Positions 1 through 12,011 are shown, counted from the first letter of the stretch. The stretch: DNA of 64,000 nt from Ailurus styani (GCA_002007465.1 LNAC01000377.1:381018-445017), one strand, 5' to 3'. The notes: generated by a model from the sequence alone, not told the origin. A program made the numbers and translations.

Positions 1-1239
1 GCACCCGGCTACCAGAGGCTCACCCACGGGTGCGAGGGGACCCACCGGTACGCCCACCCGCCACGACTCAGCCAGAGCCCCAATCCTGACCCTCCTGCAG
101 GAACCCTATCCACAGAGGCCCAGTTCCAGCACCTTCTCCAGGGAGCCTGCCGTCCAGCAGTCGAAATTGAATCTCAGGGCTGCTCTTTGCTATGTGTGGG
201 ATCTTGGGCAGGACTGTGAGCCTCTCTGAGCCTCAGTTTCCCCAGATGTGGGTACTGAGATGGCAAATAACCAGCAAATTGAACCCAAGCCTCTCTGACT
301 CATGCACTTGTGCTCAGATAATGCACCCTGCTCAGTAGTGCTCCCTCCACATGTTACACGAAGCACTCTCACTTCTGTGAGCCCCTTTGGGACTCCGTAG
401 CTCATGGAGGAGGCAAGGGCAGGGCAGGGCTGATCCCGGAACTGGCGATGGCTGGCAAGCAAGAGCCAGAGCTACCCGGGGCCTCTCAGAAGCCCTGGCC
501 CCTGATTCAGCCTCTCTGGGAGGGGAGGGCCGGGGAGAGAGCGACCGGCGCCCTGGTGCTGCAATGCAATTGAATGCATGTTCTCCACAGCACATTAATT
601 TGCCATGCACCCTGGGAGGTGCCTCTGCGGGCTGGGCTTGGTTCTCCCTGACAAGCAGCGCACCTGCCCGGCCTGCCTCTAGTGCATGGCCTCGCTATTT
701 GGTTTGGGGAGACAGTTGGAGCGGTGGGAGGCTTGTCTGGGTTGGGTTTTCTCGGTTCCAGGCCTGGATCCCTGTGACGTCCACTGTCCCATTACCCTCT
801 AGACCAGAAGTGGACCGGCTAAGGCACGGGTTTAGGATTTGTGATGGGCTGACGGGCCTCAGTCCCTTCACAAGAGATCAGAAGCCTACCTGAGGCTTTT
901 CTGCCTTAGGCATTTGCCTGTTGATTATTTTTTAGACTAAACAGGCTGTCAGCCAGGTACGAAGGTAGGACAGAGAATCTGGTCGTACGCATGCCTCACA
1001 TCTCCGGCATTGTTTGGTCTCCCAGGTGGCTGGCCTGGGATTGGTTCTCAGGTTCCTGGATGAAAATGTTCAGGGAGGGGAGGTGCCATGAGGACGTGGA
1101 GGACTTTCTGACTCAGTCCCAGGCTGACGGCGCCTAACTTCACATGCAACCCTTCAACCCTGACCTTATCCTTAGGTTGAAAGGGCCAGTAGGTCCCTCA
1201 CACCATGTCTGACTTCATTTCAAACCCACCCTCAACAAG

Positions 1240-1410
1240 GAACTTGGTGGTTAAGAGCACAAGCTGCCGGGAATTCTAATCCTGCCCCCACCGCCTCCAC
1301 CTGACCCCGTTTCCCACCTGTGCAACCTTGGGCATGTGACTTCACCTCTCTGAGCCTCCGTTGTGTCCTCTGAATACGGGAGGCAATGACAGGCATGGAG
1401 AACATTTGGG
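1240..1410 (+). mobile_element. MIR SINE, sense
   Basis: 'TGGTGGTTAAGAGCACAAGC', 'GCAACCTTGGGCATGTGAC' and 'CTCTGAGCCTCCGTTGTGTC' are in MIR order. Confidence 0.85.
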
Positions 1411-1439
1411 AGCACTTTCATGTCCTGACTCAGTCCTTT

Positions 1440-1580
1440 CAAGCAGTCTTGGGAGGCGGTTATCATTGGCCCCATTTTATAGATGAGGAAATGGAGGCAT
1501 ATCTTGCTCAGAGTTACAGAACAACCAGTGACTAGCAGAGCGGGATTTGGATGCTCCCAGAGTCTGTGCCTGTAATTGCT
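1440..1580 (-). mobile_element. MIR SINE, antisense
   Basis: 'CCCATTTTATAGATGAGGAA' and 'CAGAGCGGGATTTGGATGC' are MIR in reverse. Confidence 0.8.
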
Positions 1581-1611
1581 ACACTCAGCCTTTCAACACC
1601 ACCACTACCAC

Positions 1612-1712
1612 CAATAATAATAATAATAATAATAATAATGTCTACCTCATAGGATTGTTTTGATTAAACGAGATTATATGCACAAAGCACTTGGGAGAGC
1701 GTCTGGCAGATA
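1612..1712 (+). mobile_element. MIR 3' part with expanded (AAT)n
   Basis: A run of about nine AAT units (1612-1639) leads into 'GTCTACCTCATAGGATTGTT' and 'CACAAAGCACTTGGGAGAG', the MIR 3' half. The microsatellite probably grew from the natural ATAATAAT of MIR. Confidence 0.8.
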
Positions 1713-2014
1713 GAGTTCGATTGAGCTGGCTTCTGTCGTCTGTCTGTCCCGCGTGTGTTCGGTGACTCCATGGGCACACGCAGGGGTGGGTGCGTGAGCG
1801 GTTCCAAGGCTTTCCACCTTCATGTGAAGTAGCGTTTCCTTCTCACTCAGCATCTTACGAGGGCACGGGAGCAGGCAGCAGTGGGGCACAAAGGACGATG
1901 GCGGCAGGAAGGTGCAGTATGTGCGCGGCGTGGGGAGTGGGCAGGGGGGACCTCGAGGCCAGGCACCGGGCTCACTGGGCGAGCACGGTCGCCCCACTGG
2001 AGGGGAACTGTTAG

Positions 2015-2140
2015 GGCGCTCGTCCCCCTTTCTTCAGCATGCGAGGAAAGGGAGCCTTGGGGCATCTGCCCAAGGTCACACAGCTGGCAAGAGGCAGCGC
2101 TAGGGACCCGGCGCTCCTGGCTGGTGGCGAGCCCGTTGCG
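2015..2140 (-). mobile_element. MIR SINE, antisense
   Basis: 'CTGCCCAAGGTCACACAGCT' and 'GGCAAGAGGCAGCGCTAGGG' match reversed MIR core. Confidence 0.75.
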
Positions 2141-2249
2141 GTGTCAGCAGTGGGGAGCCACTGCGCGTTTGACAGCAGCTTGATGGGAGCAGGACGCACT
2201 ATCAGAGAGCGGTCTGGTCACACCCTTGGGGAGCTCTGGAACGGTGGTG

Positions 2250-2490
2250 GCATGATTGAGTGCCTGCTCTGTGCCAGCCCCTGTGCTAGGGGCTTGACAT
2301 ACATTTGTTAATTGAATCCACTCAGCAACTCTATGAGGCCGATCTTTGTGTACCGATGAGAAAACCGAGACACAGAGAGGCTAAGCAACTCTCAAAACCA
2401 CACAGCCAGCAAGTGTGGAGCCAGGTCTGGATTGATATGCAAGCCTGTGCCCTTGTCCCTAACCACCAGTCCACACTACCCCCCCTTTAC
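2250..2490 (-). mobile_element. MIR SINE, near full, antisense
   Basis: 'TTGAGTGCCTGCTCTGTGCC', 'GATGAGAAAACCGAGACACA' and 'CACACAGCCAGCAAGTGTGG' follow reversed MIR order through to 'CTAACCACCAGTCCACACTA'. Confidence 0.9.
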
Positions 2491-2592
2491 AGAGATTCAG
2501 TGTCCCCCCCATCCGGAAGGTCACCTCAGAGGAACTCTGCTTTCTTTGTATTTCATTAGTTCATTCCATTTTCCAATTAGCTATTATCTTGG

Positions 2593-2813
2593 GGTTTTTT
2601 GTTTTGTTCTGTTTTTTGTTTGAGAGAGAGAGAGAGAGAGGGCATGTGACCAGGGGTGGGGAGGGGCAGAGGAGAGGGAGAGGGAGAATCTTAAAGCAGG
2701 GTCCTCACCAAACGCAGAGCCCGACATGGGACTCGCCCTCACGACCCTGAGATCATGACCTGAGCTGAAATCAGGAGTCAGACGCTCAACTGACTGAGCC
2801 ACCCAGGTGCCCT
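2593..2813 (-). mobile_element. CAN-SINE, antisense
   Basis: A tRNA-Lys-derived carnivoran SINE is inserted in reverse: T-rich tail, (GA)n, body with 'CCTGAGATCATGACCTGAGC', and the tRNA-like end 'GACTGAGCCACCCAGGTGCC'. The tail is interrupted by G and C, so it is not recent. Confidence 0.93.
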
Positions 2814-3267
2814 GCACTCATCTTAGTTTATGTAGAATCCAGCTCTCAGGAAGACAGACTTTCCCAACTGTTAGAATTGGAAAGTGTGTTCTGCATTAGC
2901 GACCTGGGGGTGGGAAAACGATGAGATGGCTCTTAGCCCTGAATCAGGAGTGTGTGCGGTGGGGGAGGACGGGGACACCTCCAAGTTTTAGTCCAGCCAT
3001 GGGACTCCATGATTCTGAAATGTTAGGAGGCCAAGGTACATTTTCAATATTCTCCGGCAAGCGTGGGTGAGCGCACCCTGTAACCAGGAATGGTGGCGTG
3101 GTGGGTCTCCCCATCAGCGAGCTTATCTCCTGGCAGTCTTTTCTGTTACCCGCACTGTACAAAGGTCTCCAGGGACCCATCCTGGACTGAAATGGACAAA
3201 TTGGGCTTTTCTCCATCTGCTCCATCTGATTACATAGGTCCCAAGCCAACTTTCAAAACACTTGTTT

Positions 3268-3484
3268 CTTGGGTGCCTGGGTGTCTCAGTCATGAAGCAT
3301 CTGCCTTCGGCCAGGTCATGATCCCAGAGTCCTGGGATGGAGCCCCACATCGGGCTCCCTGATTGGCAGGAAGCCTGCTTCTCCCTCTCCCACTCCCCCT
3401 GCTTGTGTTCCCTCTCTCGCTGTGTCTCTCTCTGTCAAATAAATCAATAAATAAACATCTTTAAAAAATTGAAAAAAAAAAACC
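3268..3484 (+). mobile_element. CAN-SINE, sense, with target duplication
   Basis: It begins 'GGGTGCCTGGGTGTCTCAGT', continues through the CT-rich body and 'CTCTCTGTCAAATAAAT', and ends in an A-tail. AACACTTGTTT occurs at 3257-3267 and again at 3485-3495, a perfect target-site duplication of 11 bases. Confidence 0.96.
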
Positions 3485-4261
3485 AACACTTGTTTGTCAT
3501 ACCAGTTTCTCAGGTAAGAGAAGCACATAGTCACCCTGGAGGGACATAGGCTCACCCTCCCCCAGTGACAGCACCCAGCTTCATGTCTGTGGGCTGGCCA
3601 CCCTGCTGAGCCTCACCCCACATGGCGGCAAAGTGCCTGGAGCTCTCTAAGCAGGCAGCTCGCCCTTCCACCAAGCACCCCACACTGCTGAGGTTCGGAC
3701 TTTATGTCTGATTAAATCGTCTTCCTGTCTGTATCCTTGCTGCTCACCTGTCACCTGTCACTTCTCCTAATGTCAGTTTGCCTGGCTCTAAAAGTCTCTC
3801 TCCCCCTTTTTATTCTGCTGTTTTCAATCAGCCAGGGGCTGGGAAACCAAGCCACTGAGCTCTTTGGAACTGTGTGCCAATGAGGATTGGACCATCTCGA
3901 GCTAGTTCCCTGCAGGGACTCGAGGGACAGGCTTTGTGCCCCCCTTCCGGCTACTCAGCCAGATGGTCAGGGCTGACATTGATGGCACGTTTCAGCATGG
4001 CAGTGCGTCGTGGTACTTCCTGGCTATGTGAGGGCTGGCTGCCAGCCTGATGGGACCCTGGGCTGTGAATAAGTGACTTGGCCAAGGTGCTCCTGCCACT
4101 GTGATGCTGTCCTCAAATGGAAGACGTTCCTTCCGAGACAGCGCTAGCCTGTGACCTGCCGAGGTGGGAGCACAGGACGGGAGGGATTGTGCCCTTTGTG
4201 AATCTCGGATTCATTATTATCTCTCTGTGGAGACTGTGAGTGGGCCCCTGGGGCGCAGACA

Positions 4262-4800
4262 GTGTCTGGTTCTTAAGAAAAAGTTAATTTTAAATCAAAA
4301 AGTTAATTTTGAATAAAAAGTAATACATGCGGGTGGTTAAATATTCAAACCATACAGAAAAATAGAAAATGAAAACTCTTTTCCCCAACCTCAGTCCTCC
4401 CATCCATAGCTCTTCACCCCAAAGTTATGTATATTTTCAGAAACGTTGTTATGCATCTGTCAGCATAAAGTTTTCATTTGCTTCTACTAGCTCAAATGGA
4501 ATCATACTGTACATAGTGTTCTTCTATACTTTGTTTTATTCACATAGTAATGTATCTTGGAGCTTTTTTTCTCAATCCACACATTCGCATCTACCTCATT
4601 TTCCACCAGAGGGTAATATTCCACCAGAGGGAAGCATCATAATTTATTTAACCCACGCAGTGTGACGGACATTTGTACTGTGTCCCCCGCCCCCCAATCC
4701 CAATCTCCCTTCCTTCCATTAAATGTAAATCTTGGTATACTTTTCCGTGTATTTCCATCAGTAAAGTTCTAGAAGTAGACTTGCTGGTCAAAGGAGAAGT
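4262..4800 (-). mobile_element. Old L1 fragment, antisense
   Basis: 'AATACATGCGGGTGGTTAAA', 'AAATGGAATCATACTGTACA' and 'CATAATTTATTTAACCCACG' are typical of the reversed 3' region of old mammalian L1 elements. An 18-base unit is duplicated at 4601-4632. A CAN-SINE follows directly. Confidence 0.65.
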
Positions 4801-4812
4801 GTGTTTTGTATT

Positions 4813-5012
4813 TTTTTCTAAGATTTTATTTATTTGAGATAGAGCAAGTGAGAGAGAGAGAGAGCGAGAGAGAGAGAGCACGAGCAAGGGGCGTGGCAGA
4901 GGAAGAGGGAGAAGCAGGCTCCCCGCTCAGCAGGGAGCCTGACATGGGGCTCCATCCCAGAACCTGAGCGGAAGGCAGATGCTTAACCGACTGAGCCACC
5001 CAGGTGCCCCAT
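4813..5012 (-). mobile_element. CAN-SINE, antisense, with target duplication
   Basis: It runs from the T-rich tail with 'AAGATTTTATTTATTTGAG' to the tRNA-like head 'GACTGAGCCACCCAGGTGCC'. GTGTTYTGTATT flanks it at 4801-4812 and 5013-5024 with one mismatch. It was inserted into an older L1 fragment (4262-4800). Confidence 0.95.
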
Positions 5013-5067
5013 GTGTTCTGTATTCTGTAACCCACCTATTGAAGAATAGTGTGGGGAGGGGGGCGGT

Positions 5068-5290
5068 ACAGGTACAGGAGTCTGGCATCAGGCAGCCTCA
5101 GTTTGCATCCAGTTCTACCTCTTTCTGGCTAGGTATCTTACCTGCAAAGCGGGGATGTTGAAGGTTTGTATCTCCCACGCGGCTGTGATGCTGAAATGAG
5201 ATAATACATACAAAGCACTTAGAGTGGTGCCTGGTGCATGGTAAGACCTAAATAAGTGGTAACTGTTATTGTTGTAGATATTCTTATTAC
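5068..5290 (+). mobile_element. MIR SINE, sense
   Basis: 'GAGTCTGGCATCAGGCAGCC', 'GATGCTGAAATGAGATAATA' and 'GGTGCCTGGTGCATGGTAAG' are in MIR order. Confidence 0.85.
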
Positions 5291-5789
5291 TATTATTACA
5301 TTCTCTAGCGTCCTCTGGAGCATTCGGGAATGTGCTTTGAAGTTAGTAGGTGTCAGCTAATGCATGCGTTCATGAGTGAACAAATGAATGAATGAAGACC
5401 TGAGCTAGCCTGCACTTGCCCTCCCCCTCCTTCCGCTGTAAATCTTGGCTTCCGTGGATCCCCGGAGTGGTGCCTATCCTGACAGGGAGGCCGGGAGCCA
5501 GCAGCGTGGCAGAGCTGTTTTGCAGCCTTGCTCATTAGGACCCTGCCTTTGTAGGTTTATTACGCTGGAGCAACAGTTGCTAGTTCAAGGCAGAGCGTGT
5601 CATGAACATCCATAGAAATATTGACTGAGCTCCCGTGTCTGTTCTAGAATGCCAGGCAGATAAAATTCAAGCACTTTCTCAAAACTGAAACACAGCTTTG
5701 GGAGTCTGGAAGTTCCCAGGGATTCCAGGGAAGTAGATGAGGTTCAAACGAAGGAACAGGGGCATTGAGATTGCAGAGTAAGCAGCACG

Positions 5790-6090
5790 CTGATTAGTGA
5801 ATTCTCAGCATTGTCTTCCCTGCTCTACAAAGCCGGATTCGATCTGGACCGAGGGCGATTAGAGGAAGGCCAATCAGAATTACTGAAAAGGGGCGCTTAA
5901 GTAGTTCTGGGCAAAGAAATTTGGGTTACTACCTCTAAGTAAGTGACATCACCCAAACCAAAGGCTAATGAGCCTGCTCCGAGGAGCTGGCCAGGGGCTG
6001 CTGGAATGAGGAGTGACAGGATGCGGCTTAACTGCAATTAGCTTGAGCATCGTCTGCAGGCGGGTTGGGCTGTGGCGGCTCGGCCGCCTT
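5790..6090. promoter_or_regulatory. Unique block in intron 7, possible conserved element
   Basis: Repeat-free sequence with GCTGATTAGTGAATTC, CCAATCAGAATTACTG and GGCTAATGAGCCTG contains several homeodomain- and CCAAT-type cores. No exon signs. Function unknown. Confidence 0.25.
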
Positions 6091-6604
6091 TCCCCTCTAG
6101 GTGAGACACTCCCCCCCGTACTGCCCGGCTCCACGCACCCTGTACTGCTGGCAGGTCTGAACAAAGGGGGACTTCAAAGCAGCCCTGTTCAGACTGTCAC
6201 ATGTTTCAAAGGCCAGCTGGAGCAAACGGCCTGGTGGCGTGCGAATCGAGTGTCCGCGTACGGCGGGCTTCGCGGAGCAGGCCCGTCCCCTCCCCGTCCC
6301 CCAGGCCCCGGGCAGGCGTGGGGCTGATTCTCTCCCCCTCCCCTTAGGTGGCAGTTGTTCACTCTCCTCTGCTTTGATGTTGGTTGAAAATCTTCAGCTT
6401 CTGTCGCTCAGGCATGGCGGGCTTTTTCCTATAACAAGTGTCAAGGTATAATTTTTTAAAGAAGTTAAGAAGATAGCTCAGGTACAAATATAGAAGGAAC
6501 CTGTGAAGATTTTATTCCACTCATAAATTAACAAGGGAAGCTATAAAAAGGTAAGAGTGGTTCCGAGAGCATTTGGGGACCAGGGGTTTATATCACCTCT
6601 TCTG

Positions 6605-6631
6605 CCAGCATTATTTTTTAAAAAATGCTGG
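6605..6631. other. 27-base near-perfect palindrome
   Basis: The arms CCAGCATT and AATGCTGG enclose a T-run and A-run; 12 of 13 pairs match, with one A-A mismatch. It sits in AT-rich intron 7 DNA with no recognised repeat. Confidence 0.85.
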
Positions 6632-7359
6632 AATAAAATTGCTAGATTAGATACAAAATTGGTTAATGTTCTATGGGACAAAAAGCCCCAAACCTTTGGG
6701 TTTATCTTTCCTACTGGATAGAAATCGACACATTAATACATACCTTCCTCATGTCAGAGCTCTATTCAAATAGTAAAGAATTGTCAAACAGGGGTATATT
6801 CTCTTACAGGTATGATCCTTGGGTGCACCTGCTAAAAAGTGCCCTGTGACATCAAAAGGCTAGCCTTCCCCCCTCTATGACCTTTTTTAAAAGAAGGTTT
6901 CAAATAATGCTTAAAGAATGTTTCTTAATATACGAAAAGGTTTCTCATGGTTCTGTGACTGAGGAAGGGTTTTCTGGGAAAACGTTAGACAAGTAGAAGT
7001 GTCTGTAAGTTTTGCTTTAACGATTGAACCGAGACAGGATCAGAGGCCTTGGCTTCAGAGCCCTCACGGAGTGCCGAGATGATGCCGGGTTGTCCTTCAG
7101 GGTGGGCTGAGAGGTTCCACGGCTGGGCTGACTGGAGCAGCAGGGCTGAGGCCCGGGGCGTGGGAGGAGGCTGCCAGGAAACAGGAGAGAGGGAAGACCC
7201 ACCTGACCTGGGCAGGTCGGGGCCACGGAGGAGGGGGCGCTGAGGGCACTGACTGGGCATGAGGGGGAAGGGGTATCTTTGAAGCCAGCCTGGGCGGGGA
7301 GGCCGGGGTTGTCCCCGGAGAAATAAGGAAGGTGGCAGGGGGTCCAGGCAGCCCTGGGG

Positions 7360-7545
7360 GCTCAGTCCCCGGTTTCCCGGAAATCACCTTCGGCAGCGCT
7401 CCTACCTCGCGCTCTGGCCTGTTCCGCCGGGCAGCGCAGGTCCCTCTCCGGCAGTTACCTGGACGGACGCCGAGTGCAGGCCTGGCAGCCGGGAAAGCCG
7501 GCGGGGATGGTGACGGTAGGCAGCGGGCTTCGGACAGGACCAAGG
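7360..7545. promoter_or_regulatory. CpG-rich block with STAT-type site in intron 7
   Basis: CpG is dense here compared with surrounding intron. TTCCCGGAA at 7374-7382 is an exact TTCYNRGAA STAT-family motif. No repeat is recognised. It could be a small CpG island or enhancer; there is no sign of an exon. Confidence 0.35.
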
Positions 7546-8479
7546 CCCCGAGGCTGGGTGAAGGGGGCAATTGGCAGCGTGGGGGCTAACCATGACCCTT
7601 GGACAGGTCTGTTTTAAAAACTGGATGAATGTCAACATCCACATAGGCAGGAGATTTCCAAATGAAGTGAAACCAGAATTCCAGCTTCTTTTGAAAATGA
7701 GCCAGAGCCCTGTGAGGAGGCGGGACTTACGTGAGGTCACACGGCAAGTCCCCATTGTCCCCATCTGGGGTGTGCAGGCTTCCTGGGCATTAGGAGTCCC
7801 CAGTTGATAGGATGGCCGATTTGGGACTTCGCCTTTCCCAGCCAGCTCCACCATACCCCTCATAGCTTCGATCTTGTGTGTGAAGATACCTCTCCTCCGG
7901 GCAGAACCTCTGGCCCAGGGCTGTCAGGGCGGCCAGACACACTCTGGCCATCAAGCCGTCGCCAGCATTCTGCCCCCACCTCCTGTCTGGTTCGCAATAA
8001 TTCATGCTTCTCGCTGGCTTGCTTTCTCTCACTCACACAGTCAGGTAGATAGAGGGGGAGTTTGGTGGGTGCCCTGTGGTATTCAAAGTGAAGGGTTTTC
8101 ATATTGTCAGGGTAATGAATTCTGTAAGGGTTTGAAGCAAGGGGCGGGAGGATCTCTGTGTCATGTGTCTGGGAGTGACAACCCCCAGTGGTTAATTACT
8201 GCCACACGATGAGAACCGAGCTGGTAGCAAAATGAGATAAGTTCATTATGAGCTAAATTTGAAGTTAATTGGATTCACATTTCCCCCCATTAGTGTACAT
8301 AGGGCCTACCTAGAAATGGGCTATATAAAAAAGAAAAAGTTGCATCCAAGCAAAAAAAAAACCAAAACAGTGGATAAATCAGGCCTAGTTATTTCATGGA
8401 GTTCATGATGAAAGGCTTTCCGAGATGTTGGTAAGCCTGGAACAGAAGTTTCTTTGAGATGGTAAAACCCATGCCATTT

Positions 8480-8600
8480 GACTCATTTCATCTTGGCAGA
8501 CATTTTCTGAGCACCTACTATGTGCTAGACCAGTACAGGGGAGGGAGGGACTTGAGTAGCTCTTGCTGCCTGGGGACCTCCAGTCCAGAGGCAGGAAGAG
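8480..8600 (-). mobile_element. L2 LINE fragment, antisense
   Basis: 'TTTTCTGAGCACCTACTATG' and 'TGCTAGACCAGTACAGG' with 'GACCTCCAGTCCAGAG' resemble the L2 3' end in reverse. It is followed by a sense MIR. Confidence 0.6.
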
Positions 8601-8639
8601 CCCAGGTGCCCTATATGTTGGGGAAATGTGAGGGGATCT

Positions 8640-8885
8640 GGTCCCAGAATGCCTGGGGGTGGTTATGGCTCCATTTCCTACTAGCAGTGGGAACTTGGAA
8701 AGGTACCTCATCTCTCTGTGTTTTAATTTCCGCATCTGTAAAATGGGGATGATAGAATTTACCTTACCAAGTTTTTGAGGATTAAATGAGTCAATATTAT
8801 AAAACACAGTGAACAGTGTCTGGAAACTGCCTTGTGTTAGACCAGCACATGGTTGATAGTAAGTGCTACAAAAATGTTAGCTAGT
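8640..8885 (+). mobile_element. MIR SINE, sense
   Basis: 'GCATCTGTAAAATGGGGATG' and 'TTTTTGAGGATTAAATGAGT' are MIR core and 3' part. Confidence 0.88.
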
Positions 8886-8894
8886 GTGACTGTC

Positions 8895-9035
8895 AGCTGT
8901 GGGAACTTGGGGGGCACATCAACTGCTTGGACACTTTGTTTTCTCATCTATAAAGTGGGGTTAATGACAGTACCCATCTTCTGGGGTTGTTGACCTAGAT
9001 GAGGCACAAGAGGTGCCCAGGGCCTGACTCATAGT
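8895..9035 (+). mobile_element. MIR SINE fragment, sense
   Basis: 'TTTTCTCATCTATAAAGTGG' and 'GCCCAGGGCCTGACTCATAG' match MIR; it directly follows another MIR. Confidence 0.75.
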
Positions 9036-9184
9036 TGCCTCTCGGGAAGCTTCTGCTCTGTTGGTTGACCAGTCACCAAAGTGGCCCAGACTCAAGGCAG
9101 AGGAACATAGACCCCATTGCCCCATGAGAAGGCTAGCAGAGAATTTGCAGACACAGCAAGCACCATTGTTTCACTCCCAATAGA

Positions 9185-9310
9185 TATCCTCTTTTCCCAA
9201 TTATAAAAGGAAGATGGAGATTTGAATGATTGTATTACTTGCCCGAGGTCACACAGCAAGGACGTGGTGGGGCCAAGATTTGAACCTCAGCCTGCATGAC
9301 TCCCAATTCC
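9185..9310 (-). mobile_element. MIR SINE fragment, antisense
   Basis: 'TTGCCCGAGGTCACACAGCA' and 'CCAAGATTTGAACCTCAGCC' are reversed MIR core. Confidence 0.85.
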
Positions 9311-9759
9311 ACCTCCCTTTCCTCCTCCGCCTCCCTCTGTCTCAGGTCCCAGGAGTCCAGGTTTGGCTCTGGAGGCAGCTGGGGTAGAGCCGGTGCAGGT
9401 GGCTTCATGGCTCCTCAAGCCTGACACACACTCTCTGGAGGTCACTTCCTCCACAGTGTCAGCCATGGCTCACCTCGGCCCCTCCCTCTCCCCAGACACT
9501 CTGAGAGCTCACACCTTCCCTGTACTTCTTTGTATTTTGAACATTCCAAAGTCATGTAGCTCCAGGATCAGTAATTTGCTGATTCAGAACCTGAACTTGA
9601 ACTTCCCTAAGGGCTCTGGCCTGTGTGCAGTTCTGCAGCCTACTGCAGGGGTTTGGGGAGGCCAGGGTGGAGCTCCTGGGCTGAACTTGTGCTGGAGCGA
9701 TGCCCACCAGCTCCTCATTCTTCTGTACAGCTGCACAGAGCCCCACTGTGTGTACACAG

Positions 9760-11345
9760 CACAGTTTATTCACACGTTTCTCTATGTTTGCACCTTGCGA
9801 TATGGTTTCTAGGATTTTATAGTTGCAGATAATGTTGCGATGATTAACTTGCCCGTATGCATTTGTGTATTGCTGAAGGCGTGCGTAGGTTCAAGTATCC
9901 CTAGAAGTAGGAGTGCTTGTTGAAAGGATAAATGCACATATAGTTTTGTTAGATATACAGCCTCTATATGGAGTTGTACCATTTTGCATTTAATTTGTAT
10001 CTCTAGTGTTATGAGTGAACTTGAACATCTCTTTACTTTCAGTGTCTCTCCCCTCCCCCATATATATTCTGGTGAATTTTCTGTTCATGAACTTTGCCCA
10101 TTTATCTATGGGACTTTTGGTCTTTTTTCCCCTTTACTTCTTACAAGTTCTTGATACATAGGGATAATAGCTATTGATTCCACTTTTTGCTTATTATGAA
10201 TAATAGGGCTTTGAGCATTTGGGTATACATTTTTGTGTGGACACAAATTTTCATATTTCTAGGGTAGACACCTAGGAGTGGAATTGCTGGGTCACATGGT
10301 GACTCTACATTTAACTTTCTGAGGAACTGCCAGGCTTTTTCAAATGGTTGCATAATTTCACATTCTCACCAGTGGTATGTAAAGGTTCCAATTTTCTACA
10401 TCTTTGGTCAACGGTTGTCATAACCTTTTTTGATTATAGCCATCCTAGTGGGTATGATGTGGTGTCTCATGGTGGTTTGATGTGCATTTCCTTGATAGCT
10501 AATGATGTTGGATGTCTTTTCATGGACTTACTGGCCATTTGTACATCTTTTCTATTCAGATCCTTTGCCCATTTTTAAATTGGGCTGTTTGTCTCTTTAT
10601 TATTGAGCTGTAAGGATGCTTTATATATTCTAGATAGAAGTCATGTGTCAGATATATGACTTGTAAATATTTTTTCCCATTCTCTGGGTCATCTTTGTAC
10701 CTTCTTGATGAGGTCCTTTGACGCACAGAAGTTTTTTCAATTTTTGTAAAGTTCAATTGACCTAATTTTTCTTTTGTTGTTTGTGTCATATCTAAGAAGT
10801 ATTGCCTCATCCAAGGTCATGAAGATTTATGCCTTTGTTTTCTTCTATGAGTTTTATAGTTTTAGCTCTTACACTTTGGTCTTTGACCCATTTTGAACTA
10901 ATTTTCGTAGGTGGTTTGTGCATCTATCTGGTTTTGAGTCATGGTTAGAAAGCCTCTCCCTGCAAATGAGAGAGGAATTCACTTGGGTTTTCTTCTGGTA
11001 TTTGCATAGTTTTTTTGTTTTTTGTTTTTTGGTTTTTTTACATTTAGATTTCAGATTCACTTGGAGTTTATTCTGGTACATAGTATGAAGAATCCATCTA
11101 TTTTATCTTTTTTTTTAATGGCTCTCCAATCGTCCTAACACCATTTAATAGAAAGTCCATATTTGCTCAAGTGATTTGAGCTCCTACCTTTGCCATATGT
11201 TAGATTTCCATATATAGTTGGGTCTATTTCTAGACTTTCTATTCTGTCCCATTGGTTTTCTGTCTATTCATGTGCTGGCATCACACTTGTAATTACAAAG
11301 ACTTTGTAGAATGTTTTAACATCTGGGAGGGCTGGCCCCCTTGAG
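9760..11345 (-). mobile_element. L1 fragment, antisense (3' region and part of ORF2)
   Basis: Reverse-strand L1 landmarks occur in order: 'GAGTGGAATTGCTGGGTCAC', 'GCATTTCCTTGATAGCTAAT', 'CCTTTGCCCATTTTTAAATT', 'CCAAGGTCATGAAGATTTAT' and 'TTTATAGTTTTAGCTCTTAC'. The reading frame is broken by many stops. The left part (9760-10160) is more diverged. Confidence 0.85.
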
Positions 11346-11369
11346 GAGGACATTTTGAGTAACTCTTCC

Positions 11370-11530
11370 AGAATAGCGTTTAACTAGAAGTCACATGGCA
11401 TGAGTTGAAGTCCCTGTCCTACCACTGACTCTGTGACCATAGGTCAGTCAAAACTCGTCTCAGCCTCAGTTTCCTCATTCATATAACAGGGGAGGGTTCC
11501 TACCTCTCAGGGTTAAAAAGAGTGAGTTAT
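11370..11530 (+). mobile_element. MIR SINE, sense
   Basis: 'CTACCACTGACTCTGTGACC', 'CAGCCTCAGTTTCCTCATTC' and 'CCTACCTCTCAGGGTTAAAA' are in MIR order. Confidence 0.85.
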
Positions 11531-11813
11531 TTTGAACAGGTCTATCTTTTCTGGAGAGCAGTCATTGTCTTGACAAAATTTCTGTATGGACTCATTGCTA
11601 ATAGTGAACAAGGCCAAGTCTTGCTTATTCTTTTTGGAAAGAGAGAGCAGCACATGAATTGTCCAGGATGTTCTTATGTGCCATCAGTAGGAGAAATTGT
11701 ATTAAGAACCTAAATCACTTATATGCAAATACATCATATGCCATCAGTGACAGTGTCGTCGCAAATGATATAAATCATGTCTTCCTTGGCAAAAAATGAT
11801 GTGAATATGTGTT

Positions 11814-12011
11814 CTTTTTAAAGATTTTATTTATTTATTTGACAGAGAGGGAGAGAGATCACAAGTAGGCAGAGAGGCAGGCAGAGAGAGAGAGGAGGAA
11901 GCAGGCTCTCTGCCGAGCAGAGAGCCTGATGTGGGCCTCGATCCCAGGACCCTGAGATCATGACCTGAGCTGAAGGCAGAGGCTTTAACCCACTGAGCCA
12001 CCTAGGCGCCC
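11814..12011 (-). mobile_element. CAN-SINE of the mustelid-associated subtype, antisense
   Basis: The body carries 'ATCACAAGTAGGCAGAGA' and 'GGCTTTAACCCACTGAGCC', which mark the subtype I associate with mustelids. TGAATATGTGTT at 11802-11813 is repeated at 12012-12023, a perfect duplication. It appears young. Confidence 0.95.

Noticed and set aside
5711..5723. TTCCCAGGGAT as an EBF1 site
   Set aside because: The half-sites are separated by one base instead of the two required by TCCCNNGGGA.
9760..11345. An active L1 or a hidden reverse-transcriptase gene
   Set aside because: The minus-strand frame is broken by many stops and only the 3' part is present.
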